This document shows, piece by piece, positions 52,254 to 61,873 of a DNA stretch of 64,000 nucleotides. Position numbers and translations under genes: made by a program. Source of the stretch: Deltaproteobacteria bacterium (lineage in GTDB: Bacteria; DRYD01); assembly GCA_028276365.1 (NCBI GenBank), contig JAPYWL010000004.1:4690-68689 (forward strand), read 5' to 3'. The notes below the pieces were generated by a model that was not told where the DNA came from, did no database searches, and saw only the letters and a program-made list of their open reading frames with translations. Position 1 is the first letter of the stretch. The number at the start of each line of letters is the position of its first letter.

Positions 52254-54350
52254 TTATTCTATCTCTTTTATTTCTACTCCTTTATAATAATGCTTTAATA
52301 TAAACGAGTAATCAAAGTGATTACCTAAGTAATTAGCACCGAATTGGCACATACCTACCCCATGTCCAAAACCTCTACCTTCAAATATAAATTTATCTTT
52401 TGTTTTTATTATTTTTTCTATAAAATTGGATGGTAATAAAGGATAATACATATCTTTTGAAAATAAATATATTGAATCATCTTTATATACGGTATATTTA
52501 TAAAAATTGTTTCCTTTTTTAGAAATTATAGTTAATTTATTAATTCTTTGGCTTTGATTTTTTTCAAGTATAATATCATAAATATTTCCTTCATATTTTT
52601 GTGATAAAAAATAGGGAATGGTTTTTGATAATATTGAATTTAGTTCATTTTTATTGAGTTCTATTTTCCATTTAAAGAGTTTAGAATCTTTACAATAAGC
52701 ATTATCTATATTATCCTGATAATCTTTAACTGATTTTAAATAAGGGATAGAATTATTAAATACATCTTGACTATTTGCTGTTAATCCTCCACAGGTAGAG
52801 TGATATAAAGCATCTATAGGAATATCTTTATATGTTATTATCAAGTTATGTGTAAAGATAGAGGCTAAGTAGCTTTTAAATGTTTCATTATATTGTCCGT
52901 TAAATGCTTGACAGTGAGGTTTATTACAGAGATTATAATTTTTATGTCGTTTATATTTAAGACTTTTGAAAGCATAGGTTCTTGCTGCTATTGCTTGAGC
53001 TTTTAGTGCTTCTAAACTAAAACTATCTGGCATCTCGCTTATTACTACATCCTGTATATAATTATCCATATCAATTAATAAAATCAAAATATTATCTTTT
53101 AAATATAGTTCTTTAAAATGGGTAGAAAATATTGCTTGGATACCTTTTTGTTTATTCAGTTTTATAAATAATATAATGTTATCTTTGTTATTGCTAATTA
53201 TTTTATTTCCATTTTCTAATTCATTTATTACTAGATTTGTATTTATAAAATCTTCAAAGATATTTTTAAAATTTCCTAATTGATTTGATCCGCTTAAACC
53301 TACTAAGTTAAAATATTTCATTTTATCTAAATCTATATCTTCTATTCCTATTGTTATGTATAAGTTTTTTTTAGATTTAATCAAATTTTGAGTATTATAC
53401 AAATTTTTAATATTTAATTTTTGTTTTTCAAGATACTTGTTAAGGAAATGATTTAAATTTAAGTTTTTTCGTTTTTTTAGAGATGAATTAAATATGAAAT
53501 TATTGCTAAAAGCTAATTCATAAGGTTTTATGATTAAAAATATATTAAAACTTTCAGGATTAATTTTTTTTAAATTTAGCTTTAGAATTAAATTAAGTAA
53601 ATCAATATTAAAATTATATATATAAGGATTAGAATAATTTTCAATTGTAAAGGTATTTTCTGCTAAAAAGTATATATTATCGTTAATTTTAACTAAAAAT
53701 GGAGTGTTATCTTCTAAATATGCTAAAATTTCATAATTATATAATAATTGTAAATTGATTGTGTATTTTCTTGAGAGTAAAATTTCTTTGGGGTAGTCTT
53801 TAAAATAATTTGTATAGTTTTTACTTATTTTAAAATAATTGTATTCAATGTTATTAAACTCAATATTGGCTATATTAAATAAATCATATATTTTATAATG
53901 ATTTTTTTGGTAGAATTTGTTATAAATTAGACTTTGGTAAGTAAATAATATTTTTCCATTGCTGTCTAAGTAATCTTTAAATTTCAAAATAACATTAATT
54001 GGTAGTATTCTACAATCATTTACTATAAGTAAATCTATATCAAAACTGTCTAATAAATTTAAACTTCTATCGGTTATAATTATATATTTTATATTGTTTA
54101 AAGCTAAAAATTTTTTTAAAAAATAGAATTCTTTTAGGTATCTTCTATTTAAATGATAAAATGTGTCATATGAAAAATAGATTCCTATTATTTTTGTATC
54201 TTTGGATTTTTGGTAATTCTTTAGATTTTTGTTATAAAAATACTCAAATGTTATATTTGAAAAGTAATCATAAAAATATATAATAAAAAAGAAAAGAAAT
54301 ACTAAAGTAGAAAAGAGTGATAATTTAGTAAGATGAAAAAAAATTTTCAT
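52254..54350 (-). CDS. Large SpoIID/LytB-domain protein (second copy)
   Basis: A 698-residue protein with an N-terminal membrane anchor (about residues 8-28). Residues 30-400 form a region I do not recognise; its KYIIITDRSLNLLDSFDIDLL and similar stretches could be a flavodoxin-like or DUF2194-type fold. The SpoIID domain (about 420-698) has DVVISEMPDSFSLEALKAQA, IAARTYAFKS, HSTCGGLT and FEGRGFGHGVGMCQFGANYL. A peptidoglycan-remodelling role is likely. A 126-bp near-copy of its 3' end lies at 48920-49045. Downstream gene: MccB type, 6 bp away; upstream: PilC/GspF. Confidence 0.83.
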   Translation of the reverse strand: MKIFFHLTKLSLFSTLVFLFFFIIYFYDYFSNITFEYFYNKNLKNYQKSKDTKIIGIYFSYDTFYHLNRRYLKEFYFLKKFLALNNIKYIIITDRSLNLLDSFDIDLLIVNDCRILPINVILKFKDYLDSNGKILFTYQSLIYNKFYQKNHYKIYDLFNIANIEFNNIEYNYFKISKNYTNYFKDYPKEILLSRKYTINLQLLYNYEILAYLEDNTPFLVKINDNIYFLAENTFTIENYSNPYIYNFNIDLLNLILKLNLKKINPESFNIFLIIKPYELAFSNNFIFNSSLKKRKNLNLNHFLNKYLEKQKLNIKNLYNTQNLIKSKKNLYITIGIEDIDLDKMKYFNLVGLSGSNQLGNFKNIFEDFINTNLVINELENGNKIISNNKDNIILFIKLNKQKGIQAIFSTHFKELYLKDNILILLIDMDNYIQDVVISEMPDSFSLEALKAQAIAARTYAFKSLKYKRHKNYNLCNKPHCQAFNGQYNETFKSYLASIFTHNLIITYKDIPIDALYHSTCGGLTANSQDVFNNSIPYLKSVKDYQDNIDNAYCKDSKLFKWKIELNKNELNSILSKTIPYFLSQKYEGNIYDIILEKNQSQRINKLTIISKKGNNFYKYTVYKDDSIYLFSKDMYYPLLPSNFIEKIIKTKDKFIFEGRGFGHGVGMCQFGANYLGNHFDYSFILKHYYKGVEIKEIE

Positions 54351-54367
54351 ATTTATTATTTTATTTA

Positions 54368-55381
54368 TTATAAGTTTCTAATTAGGAACATGATGGGAGA
54401 AAAAATGGATAAAGCAATAACGCCAGCAACTAATCCTGCTAATGCTGACATTATAGGCTCTAATAGTTTATTAATTGTATCAAAAGAAGTATTAGCTTCT
54501 AGTTCTGCTAACTCTGCTAGTTTTTTTAAAGTTTTAGGTAATTCTCCACTTTCTAACCCAGAATTTATTTGCTTAATATACATGGGTTTAAATGCATCAT
54601 TATAATTAAGTATTTCTATTAATTCCCCTTTTTTAGCTTTATCATATAATTTTGAAAAAAAAGTAGCAAATGGCTCTACTGTTTCATTTCTTAAGATTAA
54701 AAAAGTGTTTAAAAAATTAAGTCCGCTTTCTAAACTAACTGCCCATAAATTTAATACCAAACTTAAATAAGAATTATATATAGCATTCCCTATTACAGGG
54801 ATTTTAAATATATAGTTATAAATTTCTTTTTTATTAAAGGTTAGCAAATTTTTTAAAATAAAGTAAGCTATTAAACTTATAATAAATAATAAAAAAAGCA
54901 ACCTTATATCAAATATAGATGTTAAAATACTAAGTAATTTAAAAGCGAAAGGCTCAGAGATACCTAAATCTGCATATAAACTTCTAAACGATGGAATTAT
55001 CAGATTTTTAAAAATTAATAATATACCAGAAATTACTATTAAAAATAGAGACGGGTATATTAGGGATTTTATTAAATTATTTTTGGTTTCTATCTTTTTT
55101 TGTAATATAGATTCTATTTTTTTTATTACATAAGGTAAGTTCTCTGTTTGTTCTCCTATTTTAAAAATTGATAATTCAATTCCATCTAATATTTTTGTTT
55201 TTTGGAAAGCGGTTGATAAATTTGTTCCTGATAATACCATTTTTTTTAAATTAGTAAATTCTTTTTGATATTTTTTAAATGTTTGAATACAAATTTCTAA
55301 AGAATAACCTAACGGAATCCCACTTTCTATTAAAGTCCTAAATATCATTAAAAAATTTAATCTCTCTTGATCGTTTAACAT
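54368..55381 (-). CDS. Type IV pilus/type II secretion inner-membrane protein, PilC/GspF
   Basis: A 337-residue protein with two T2SSF domains. The first has LIESGIPLGYSLEICIQTFK, LSGTNLSTAFQKT and FKIGEQTENLPYVIKKI; the second has WAVSLESGLNFLNTFLILR and INSGLESGELPKTLKKLAEL. Three membrane segments are seen (about residues 110-130, 155-175 and 312-332). It is the platform protein that couples the cytoplasmic ATPase to pilus assembly. It is shorter than the usual 400 residues because it lacks an N-terminal extension. It likely works with the pseudopilins at 55.5-57.1 kb and 59.6-61.7 kb. Confidence 0.88.
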   Translation of the reverse strand: MLNDQERLNFLMIFRTLIESGIPLGYSLEICIQTFKKYQKEFTNLKKMVLSGTNLSTAFQKTKILDGIELSIFKIGEQTENLPYVIKKIESILQKKIETKNNLIKSLIYPSLFLIVISGILLIFKNLIIPSFRSLYADLGISEPFAFKLLSILTSIFDIRLLFLLFIISLIAYFILKNLLTFNKKEIYNYIFKIPVIGNAIYNSYLSLVLNLWAVSLESGLNFLNTFLILRNETVEPFATFFSKLYDKAKKGELIEILNYNDAFKPMYIKQINSGLESGELPKTLKKLAELAELEANTSFDTINKLLEPIMSALAGLVAGVIALSIFSPIMFLIRNL

Positions 55382-55484
55382 TTCATTTTTATATTTATAA
55401 AGATACTATAAAAAACCTCCCTAAAAATCAATACCTAAAACTTTAGAATTAAACTTATTAATGATTTATTAATGATAGAAATTA

Positions 55485-57050
55485 CTAATAATTAAAATCA
55501 ATAGCTATAATTCTATCTGTATGTATGTTAAGAAGATCAATAGGATCAATAAAGGATAATCTTTTATCATTAATATAATATTCGTTTAAAGTATTTGGTC
55601 CAGGTATTGATGAATGTATGCTTCCATATACATAAACATTTTTTAGATTTCTGTTACCAATTAGTGATAAAGTAGAATTATCGTTATACATTGCTACGTA
55701 TTTACCGCATAAGATTAATGAAGTATTTGATGAATTAAAATTACTACCATCTAATATAATATTTTCTGTTACTAAAGTAAATAGGTTATTGTTATTAGTT
55801 ACTGGTATATTATCTTTGTTAATTTTTGTAGGATCTATATTATTACCTATATTTACTTTATTAGCTGTTTCTTCATAAAGTATATGACCTTTTATAGTAG
55901 TAAAATAGTTTTGAGGGGTTATTAAATAAATTTTTTCTTTTATTATTCCATTATCTGAAGATAAATTACTATCTGATCCTATTATGGGGTTAGCAAAAAC
56001 TAATATGTATATTAAAGAATTCCTTGTTTTATATATAATATAATTATTTCCCCTTTTTAAAACTTTATACACATATCCATTATCTGGATTAAGGGTAAAA
56101 TTAATATTTCTATCACTTCGTGGATCTCTAATCTTCTTTTCTAAGTTATTAGCAAGAACTCTATCATTTGTTATTAAAGAGCTATTATTTTTATCAAAAT
56201 CAAAGGTTTGAGGTTCTCTTACTAAAATAAAACTAGAATCATAATTATTATTATAAAATATATCTATTTTTTGATTATTATTTTCAATATTAAAATTTAT
56301 ATTGGGATTATTATCATTTTGTTTTTTAACTATTAATACTCCTTTATTATTTAGTTCTACATTTTGAGAGGGGGGGGAATATAATTCTTGAATTACTTTT
56401 ATTAAGAAGTTATCATAGTAATTTATAGGATCTAAATCTACTCTATATAGTTTTTCTGTATATTGTTTTGTTAATTCTTCATCTGTAATAGATCTGGAGC
56501 TTGTAATTGAGTTAGAATATTCATCTATTTGTACTTCATAAAGTTGAGTATTATATTTTAGGAAGAGTTCTTTAAATATTTTGTTACTATAAACTTCTAT
56601 GTTGATTTCATCTGCTAAGGATGTAGCATTATTGTAATAAGAGGTAGCATTAAAATAGTAATTATTATTAGATTTAGTATATAGTTTATTAATGTTTCCT
56701 AAATTAATTTTATACTGAACAATTGCTTTAGCTAAGAGATTATTGTTTTCTAATATTTTAACGTAAATATGAGATCCATCTATATTTTTTATTTGGTATT
56801 GATAATTTTTTCCTTTATAGGGGATATTACCTGTGTAGTTTCTATAATCTTGTCTATAGATATTTGTAGCTATAAGTATTAAGCTTTTGATATCTGAGCT
56901 TCTTTTAGCTTTTTTTATTAACTCTTTAGTTGTTCTTATATCTGAGGAAACATAATTGAATAAAATGATACTAAAGAATGAGATAAATAAAGTAAATAAA
57001 GTTAGCCATAAGTATAAGGAGAATCCATTTTGAGCTTTATAAAATCTCAT
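55485..57050 (-). CDS. Large pseudopilin-like protein (PilX/GspK type)
   Basis: The 521-residue protein begins with a prepilin-like leader: RFYKAQNG, then FSLYLWLTLFTLFISFFSIIL. The glycine-phenylalanine cleavage site is present, but the glutamate at position +5 is missing, as in GspK and some minor pilins that sit at the fibre tip. After the helix comes a long Asn/Tyr/Ser-rich periplasmic region. The C-terminal part, with LSLIGNRNLKNVYVYGSIHS, resembles beta-helical DUF4900-like parts of PilX-type proteins. It is probably co-transcribed with PilC/GspF, 103 bp downstream. A GAGAAAAAGGGG ribosome site is present. Confidence 0.65.
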   Translation of the reverse strand: MRFYKAQNGFSLYLWLTLFTLFISFFSIILFNYVSSDIRTTKELIKKAKRSSDIKSLILIATNIYRQDYRNYTGNIPYKGKNYQYQIKNIDGSHIYVKILENNNLLAKAIVQYKINLGNINKLYTKSNNNYYFNATSYYNNATSLADEINIEVYSNKIFKELFLKYNTQLYEVQIDEYSNSITSSRSITDEELTKQYTEKLYRVDLDPINYYDNFLIKVIQELYSPPSQNVELNNKGVLIVKKQNDNNPNINFNIENNNQKIDIFYNNNYDSSFILVREPQTFDFDKNNSSLITNDRVLANNLEKKIRDPRSDRNINFTLNPDNGYVYKVLKRGNNYIIYKTRNSLIYILVFANPIIGSDSNLSSDNGIIKEKIYLITPQNYFTTIKGHILYEETANKVNIGNNIDPTKINKDNIPVTNNNNLFTLVTENIILDGSNFNSSNTSLILCGKYVAMYNDNSTLSLIGNRNLKNVYVYGSIHSSIPGPNTLNEYYINDKRLSFIDPIDLLNIHTDRIIAIDFNY

Positions 57051-57273
57051 AATACCCCTTTTTCTCTTATTTATAAATTTTTAATACATTTTTTTATAAT
57101 TTTTGATAAGTTTGTTAGGTTGTTTTATTCCATTGATAAGTATAAAGATTTTCGTTAAAAAAATATTAAAAAATTTTTTCTTAATTGTTAAATTTTAATA
57201 AAATTGCTAACTTTATGAAGATTTGTTTATTTATAGATAAGAAAAATTAATTAAAGAAGAATTTTTATAGATA

Positions 57274-58719
57274 TTACTTTCCGATACAAAATCTATTAAG
57301 CATATTATTTATAACAAGCTCAGTTATATCTGTTCCCAAAAGATTTAGTATTTTTTCTAATGCTAATCTTAAATTTACTAAAATTAGTTCTACGGGATTA
57401 TTATTTTGATATTCAAAAATAGCTTTATCTAAATAATTTAATACTTCTTGTAGTAGTTCTTTTTGGAATATATCAGTTATATAGAAATTATCTTCTAAAT
57501 TTTCATTAGTTTCAAAGAATTCAGTAATAGCTTTGTTTATTTGATCTAAATTAATGTTTTCTTTTATTGAGGCAAAAATTATTTTATAATTTTTTATATT
57601 CAAGTTGTATAGAATTTCTTTTATTAGGGATGTATTATTTTCTATTGCTTTATTTAAATCTTTTGATTCAATTTTATCGATTTTATTAATTATTATTATC
57701 AAGTATTGATTTTCATTTAAATTAGATAGTAATTCTTTATCATTGAGGTCAATGGAATTTATTTCAGTTAGGAAGAATACGAGTTTAGCGTTTTTGATTA
57801 TTTGTAATGCTTTTTGGATACCGATTTCTTCTATTTTGTCTTGGGTTTTTCTAAAGCCTGCGGTATCATATATTTTTAGTAGAAATCCATTAAAATTGAT
57901 GTATTCACTTATGATATCTCTGGTTGTACCTGGGATGTCGCTTGTTATTACACGTTCTTGACCGTATAGGTAATTGAAAAAGGTGGATTTTCCTACATTG
58001 GGTTTTCCTATTATTACTGTATCTATGCCCTCTTTATATATCTTAAGTTTTTCATAATTTTGTAGCATTCTAATTATACTTTGTTTTATGCTTATTAAAT
58101 CATTTATGAATAAGTTATAATCAATGGGTGGGATATCTTCTTCAGGAAAATCAACTAAAGCTTCTATCCATGGGATCCAATAGATTAATTTTTCTTTAAT
58201 TTCATTTATTTTATTAGATAATTTTCCGTTAAGGTTTTTAAAAGCTATTTCTAATTGTTTTTCGGTATTAGCTTCTATTATATCTTTAATAGCGAATGCT
58301 TGAGTTAGATCCATTTTTTGGTTTAGGACTGCTCTTAGGGTGAATTCTCCGCCTTTAGCTAATCTTGCTCCTTTTGATTTTATTAATTCTACTATTTTAT
58401 TAAGTATAATGATGTTTCCGTGTGCGCTTATTTCTACCATATCTTCTCCTGTATAACTATATGGTTTCCTAAATATACTTACTAAAACTTCATCTATTAT
58501 TTCATTATTATCGTTTATAATGTATCCATAATAAATTCTATATCCTTTATTAAAGTTTATTTTTTTTTTGTTTTTAGGTTTAAAAATTTGGGAGATTATG
58601 TCAAATGATTTATTTCCACTTATTCTTATTATTCCGATTGGTGCGTTTTTTAAGGCTGTTGATATTGCTACTATTGTATCTTCTTTTAAAAGTAAGTCTT
58701 GAATTATCATATGCTTCAC
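57274..58719 (-). CDS. mnmE: tRNA uridine-5-carboxymethylaminomethyl modification GTPase
   Basis: A 481-residue protein with all MnmE parts: the N-terminal folate-binding domain (DTIVAISTALKNAPIGIIRI, RKPYSYTGEDMVEISAHGN), a helical domain, the GTPase insertion (GKPNVGKSTFFNYL, DIPGTTRD, DTAGFRKT, IINKIDK) and the terminal FCIGK with its catalytic cysteine. With MnmG it installs the 5-carboxymethylaminomethyl group on wobble U34 of tRNAs. The start is GTG at 58719 or ATG at 58710; the latter has a weak GTGAAG upstream. The preceding 223-bp gap (57051-57273) is AT-rich with nothing recognised. Confidence 0.95.
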   Translation of the reverse strand: MKHMIIQDLLLKEDTIVAISTALKNAPIGIIRISGNKSFDIISQIFKPKNKKKINFNKGYRIYYGYIINDNNEIIDEVLVSIFRKPYSYTGEDMVEISAHGNIIILNKIVELIKSKGARLAKGGEFTLRAVLNQKMDLTQAFAIKDIIEANTEKQLEIAFKNLNGKLSNKINEIKEKLIYWIPWIEALVDFPEEDIPPIDYNLFINDLISIKQSIIRMLQNYEKLKIYKEGIDTVIIGKPNVGKSTFFNYLYGQERVITSDIPGTTRDIISEYINFNGFLLKIYDTAGFRKTQDKIEEIGIQKALQIIKNAKLVFFLTEINSIDLNDKELLSNLNENQYLIIIINKIDKIESKDLNKAIENNTSLIKEILYNLNIKNYKIIFASIKENINLDQINKAITEFFETNENLEDNFYITDIFQKELLQEVLNYLDKAIFEYQNNNPVELILVNLRLALEKILNLLGTDITELVINNMLNRFCIGK

Positions 58720-58800
58720 TTTTTAGTAATTTTTTATTTGCCTTTATTAATATTTTCTTCATATTTTTTTTTTTTCTTTTTAATTTTTTGTATTTTAATA

Positions 58801-58872
58801 TAAGGAGGTTTTTAATGTTTTTTTGTCTAAATTTATAAATATTTAAATATGACTGAATATAATTTAATATGA
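58801..58872 (+). promoter_or_regulatory. Duplicated start region and mini-ORFs upstream of thpR
   Basis: An AAGGAGG site at 58802-58808 precedes ATG 58815, which opens a seven-codon frame (MFFCLNL, stop at 58838). A tandem repeat follows: ATATGACTGAAT occurs at 58847 and 58867. The first copy opens a seven-codon frame (MTEYNLI) whose stop overlaps the real thpR ATG at 58869. The real ATG has no ribosome site of its own, so translation may depend on reinitiation from the mini-ORFs. Confidence 0.45.
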
Positions 58873-59411
58873 CTGAATTTATAAGAGCTTTTATAGCTTT
58901 AGATTTACCTTTTGAAGTTAAAAACTATATAACTATATCCTTATTTGAGCTAAAGAAATACTTTAAGTATGAAGCTATAAAATGGGTTAATACTGAGAAT
59001 TTACATATTACTTTTGCTTTCTTTAAAAAAATAGATAAATTAATTTTAATAAATAAATTTGAGAACCTTAAGATTGATGTAACTGATATCCCTATAATTT
59101 CAATAGATAATAAAGTTTATAATTTTAATTATAGGGTTTTGTATTTAAAACCTGATAATTATCAATTTTTCTTTTATATCTATAATCAAATTTTACAGGA
59201 ATTTAGAGATTATATGGATATAAAGGAGGAATTTATTCCTCATTTAACTATTGGAAGAATAAGAAATAAATTAAAACCTAAAGAAATTGATATAATTACT
59301 AACTTTAAGTTACCTGATATTGAGTTTAGACCTAAAGAAATAACTTTATTCCAAAGTGTATTATTACCTTCTGGACCTGTTTATTATAAATTAAAAAGTA
59401 TTCATTTTTGA
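58869..59411 (+). CDS. thpR: RNA 2',3'-cyclic phosphodiesterase
   Basis: The 180-residue protein starts IRAFIALDLPFEVKNYI, the family opening, and has two H-x-T-x motifs, NLHITFAF near residue 44 and IPHLTIGRIR near 124, which form the 2H catalytic site. It hydrolyses 2',3'-cyclic phosphate RNA ends or, in vitro, ligates 2'-5' bonds. Length matches ThpR (175-190). It is divergent from mnmE across a 149-bp gap. A weak hairpin at 59441-59470 may terminate it. Confidence 0.9.
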   Translation: MTEFIRAFIALDLPFEVKNYITISLFELKKYFKYEAIKWVNTENLHITFAFFKKIDKLILINKFENLKIDVTDIPIISIDNKVYNFNYRVLYLKPDNYQFFFYIYNQILQEFRDYMDIKEEFIPHLTIGRIRNKLKPKEIDIITNFKLPDIEFRPKEITLFQSVLLPSGPVYYKLKSIHF

Positions 59412-59440
59412 TAATTATTTATTCTTTGATTATTCCAATA

Positions 59441-59470
59441 GATTAATACCTGTTTTAAAAAGTATTAATT
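59441..59470 (+). terminator. Weak terminator-like hairpin after thpR
   Basis: ATTAATAC (59442-59449) pairs with GTATTAAT (59462-59469), with a G-T pair outside, a 12-nt loop and a short T run behind (TTTT). The stem is AT-rich and weak, but placed 30 bp after the thpR stop in a gap between same-direction genes. Confidence 0.4.
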
Positions 59471-59573
59471 TTAACAAATATTTAAGATAAATTTAATAAA
59501 TATTTAAAAAGTTTTTTAAAATTAAATAGGTGAATGAAAAGGACTTAAGGGAGAAAAGGAGGGAGGTAAAAGT

Positions 59574-60203
59574 ATGGGAATATTGGGAAAAAAGAGAGTA
59601 AAAGAGTTACATATGATAATGGGGATAAAAAGGAAGAAGGGATTTAGTTTAGTAGAGGTAATAATAGCGACTTCGATAATAACGTTTATAATATTTGCGG
59701 TAATGGAAGTATATTATGTAAATAAGAAGGCAGAAGAACAAAATCAGATTAGTTATATCATAGATGAAAGTATAAGTGAAATAGTACCAGTAGAGTTGTT
59801 AAGAATACCTGCTAATGTTAGTAATGAGAATAATCCCGCGCAAGTAGCTCAAGAATTAGTTACTCATTTAAATGGAATGGAAGATAGTATAAAGGGGGAA
59901 ATAAATAACGATTTAAAGAACTTTGATAAACAATCGGAGATAAAAGATATAAATTTTTCATATATAACTGAAAGGAAAAATGAGAATAGTATAGTAAAAG
60001 ATAGTCAAAATAAAGCGGTAAAAACATATATAAAAGTAGAGTATAGTTATAAGACAAAGTATTCAACAAGAAAAAAAATAATAAAACTGCCTGTATATAG
60101 TTATTATTATAGACCGCTTTTTAATGGTTTACAGCCACCGTTTTTTAACACTAGACCAGTTGAACCAAGAGATAGTGTATCATTAGCAGTAGATGGGGAT
60201 TAA
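59574..60203 (+). CDS. Prepilin-like protein (type IV pilus/T2SS)
   Basis: The 209-residue protein has a prepilin leader ending KRKKG, then FSLVEVIIATSIITFIIFAV, with glutamate at +5 of the mature protein: a class III signal cleaved by prepilin peptidase. The remainder is a polar globular part with no cysteine pair. The ribosome site AGGAGGGAGG is excellent. Compared with genes to the left, it uses more GGG, AGG, ATA and GCG codons. A 63-nt stretch (59681-59743) is repeated with four mismatches at 63874-63936 within a tandem array. It starts a three-gene prepilin unit. Confidence 0.82.
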   Translation: MGILGKKRVKELHMIMGIKRKKGFSLVEVIIATSIITFIIFAVMEVYYVNKKAEEQNQISYIIDESISEIVPVELLRIPANVSNENNPAQVAQELVTHLNGMEDSIKGEINNDLKNFDKQSEIKDINFSYITERKNENSIVKDSQNKAVKTYIKVEYSYKTKYSTRKKIIKLPVYSYYYRPLFNGLQPPFFNTRPVEPRDSVSLAVDGD

Positions 60204-60245
60204 AGGAAGTAGGTATAAAAAAAGACATAAGAAGAAGTAGAGGAA

Positions 60246-60791
60246 ATGGGTTTTAAGGTAATAAAGATGGATAAGGTAGCTAATAGGATTACAAGAAGAG
60301 GGATGACGTTAGCAGAGTTGATAGTGAGTGTTGGGATATTTTCAATGTTATTAAGTGTGTTAGTAGTGATAATAATAAAAGCAAATAGGATGTATAGGGA
60401 AAGTGAGTATTTAAGGGAGTTATATGGTAAAGTAAATATAATAGGGCAAGCGATAAGTAAGACATCGGATAATGCGGAGAGCGTAGATATAGCGATAGAT
60501 AATGATAAAGTGGTGTTAAAATTTAAGGAAGAGGAAGGAAAAGAGATAAGATATTATTTGTATAAGAATGAGGTTATAAATGGAGAAGGAGGGAAGAAGT
60601 ATTATATAGTGTATGGAGATGGGAGGAAGAGGGAATTTGAGATGCCAAAGGAGATAGAACAAAGGGTGAGTTATATAGATGTGAATGATTATAGATTATA
60701 CAATGTAGAGTTGTATGTGTATAATTTGAGGTATTCAAAGACAAGGGAAAAGAAGTTGGCATATAAAGTGAGTATGATACAAAAGAAATAG
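60246..60791 (+). CDS. Prepilin-like protein (PilW/GspJ-type)
   Basis: The 181-residue protein has a prepilin N-terminus: ITRRG, then MTLAELIVSVGIFSMLLSVL with the +5 glutamate. The globular part (residues 50-180) alternates short strands (KVVLKFKEEEGKEIRYYLYK), as in GspJ or PilW minor pseudopilins. It lies 42 bp after the first prepilin gene and shares its purine-rich sense strand. The functional class (pilus or secretion) cannot be decided. Confidence 0.75.
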   Translation: MGFKVIKMDKVANRITRRGMTLAELIVSVGIFSMLLSVLVVIIIKANRMYRESEYLRELYGKVNIIGQAISKTSDNAESVDIAIDNDKVVLKFKEEEGKEIRYYLYKNEVINGEGGKKYYIVYGDGRKREFEMPKEIEQRVSYIDVNDYRLYNVELYVYNLRYSKTREKKLAYKVSMIQKK

Positions 60792-60838
60792 TTAAAACTA
60801 ACTGGGACTAATTGGGAGATAGAAGAGGGGGTGAGAGA

Positions 60839-61744
60839 GTGAGAGGAAAGAGATGGGAAAGAGCGGGGATAATGATAAGTTTAGCGTTATTTTTGTTAGT
60901 ATTTTTTAGTTGGATAATATTATTGATGATGTATTCATATAATAGGTGGTATAAGGGTCAGGAGATGAAGATGTTAAGGACAAAGTATATATCGCCGACG
61001 TTTAGGAATATGAGATATAATGTGTGGATGATAAACGATGCCATAGAGAATAAAGGAGAGCTGATATGGGGAAATGAAAAATTCAGCCCATTCTTCCCTA
61101 TTGATTTAGGAATATCCCCTTATACTTCTAATATCTCTATTGGTGTAAATATATCAGATTGTAATAGAATAAAACTGAAATTAGATGATATAAATAATCC
61201 GGATATAGTACTATATGAACCTGGAGATAATCAGGGAAAATTATTAAGTAATCCTTCTTATGGAGATGAGAGTGATTTTGGGTTATTTAAAGAAAGAGTG
61301 AGGTATCCGTTTGCTAACCCTAACAAAGAATACTTAATGAGTCAAGTAGCTGGGAAGTTTCCATCAGTAAATGGAGAAATATATGATGAGGGAATAAGGG
61401 AGAAGATAAGGGGAGTGACATATCCGTTAGTAAAGAGGCTAATAGGGTATGGAGTGATAGAAGAGGTGTATGAAGTAAGGATAAGGGATAGGGAGATGAT
61501 GATAGAGAATAGAAAGTATATATATCACAGGGTGAAGATGACACCAGTATTTAAAGTGCCAAGAGAGATAAATAATAAGGCATACAAAATAATAGATGAT
61601 ACAGATGTAAGTTTGACAATAGTTTATAAAATTAATTATGCCGTTAATATTGACGCTCAATATCATAGTACGGATGGGAAAGTGAAGATTACAGTGATAG
61701 GAAACCCGGCATTGGAATTAAAAAGAATAGGGTATGGAGAATAG
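60839..61744 (+). CDS. Prepilin-like protein lacking the +5 glutamate
   Basis: I begin this protein at GTG 60839, four bases after GAGGGGGTGAGA; a TTG at 60812 would add nine residues and put the ribosome site inside the gene. It has 301 residues with a short basic leader (RGKRWERAG) and a hydrophobic helix (IMISLALFLLVFFSWIILLM). The site resembles a prepilin cleavage site, but glutamate +5 is missing, as in GspK-like minor pseudopilins. The rest is unrecognised. Base use is mosaic: 61080-61370 resembles the AT-rich genome, while 61380-61600 is strongly purine-rich. A hairpin terminator follows immediately. Confidence 0.62.
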   Translation: MRGKRWERAGIMISLALFLLVFFSWIILLMMYSYNRWYKGQEMKMLRTKYISPTFRNMRYNVWMINDAIENKGELIWGNEKFSPFFPIDLGISPYTSNISIGVNISDCNRIKLKLDDINNPDIVLYEPGDNQGKLLSNPSYGDESDFGLFKERVRYPFANPNKEYLMSQVAGKFPSVNGEIYDEGIREKIRGVTYPLVKRLIGYGVIEEVYEVRIRDREMMIENRKYIYHRVKMTPVFKVPREINNKAYKIIDDTDVSLTIVYKINYAVNIDAQYHSTDGKVKITVIGNPALELKRIGYGE

Positions 61745-61763
61745 AAATTAAGTAATTTCTTTT
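61744..61763 (+). terminator. Hairpin terminator after the prepilin unit
   Basis: GAAATTA (61744-61750) pairs with TAATTTC (61753-61759) and is followed by TTTT. The first base is the last base of the stop codon. The apparent two-base loop would open to four. It is a compact, plausible intrinsic terminator. Confidence 0.5.
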
Positions 61764-61873
61764 AGCTAATTTTTTATATTTTCTTTATTATTTTATTTTT
61801 ACATTTTCTTTATTATAGGAATATATTGTTATATAATTTATTTTGGTTCTACAAAAGCAATATAAAATACTAA

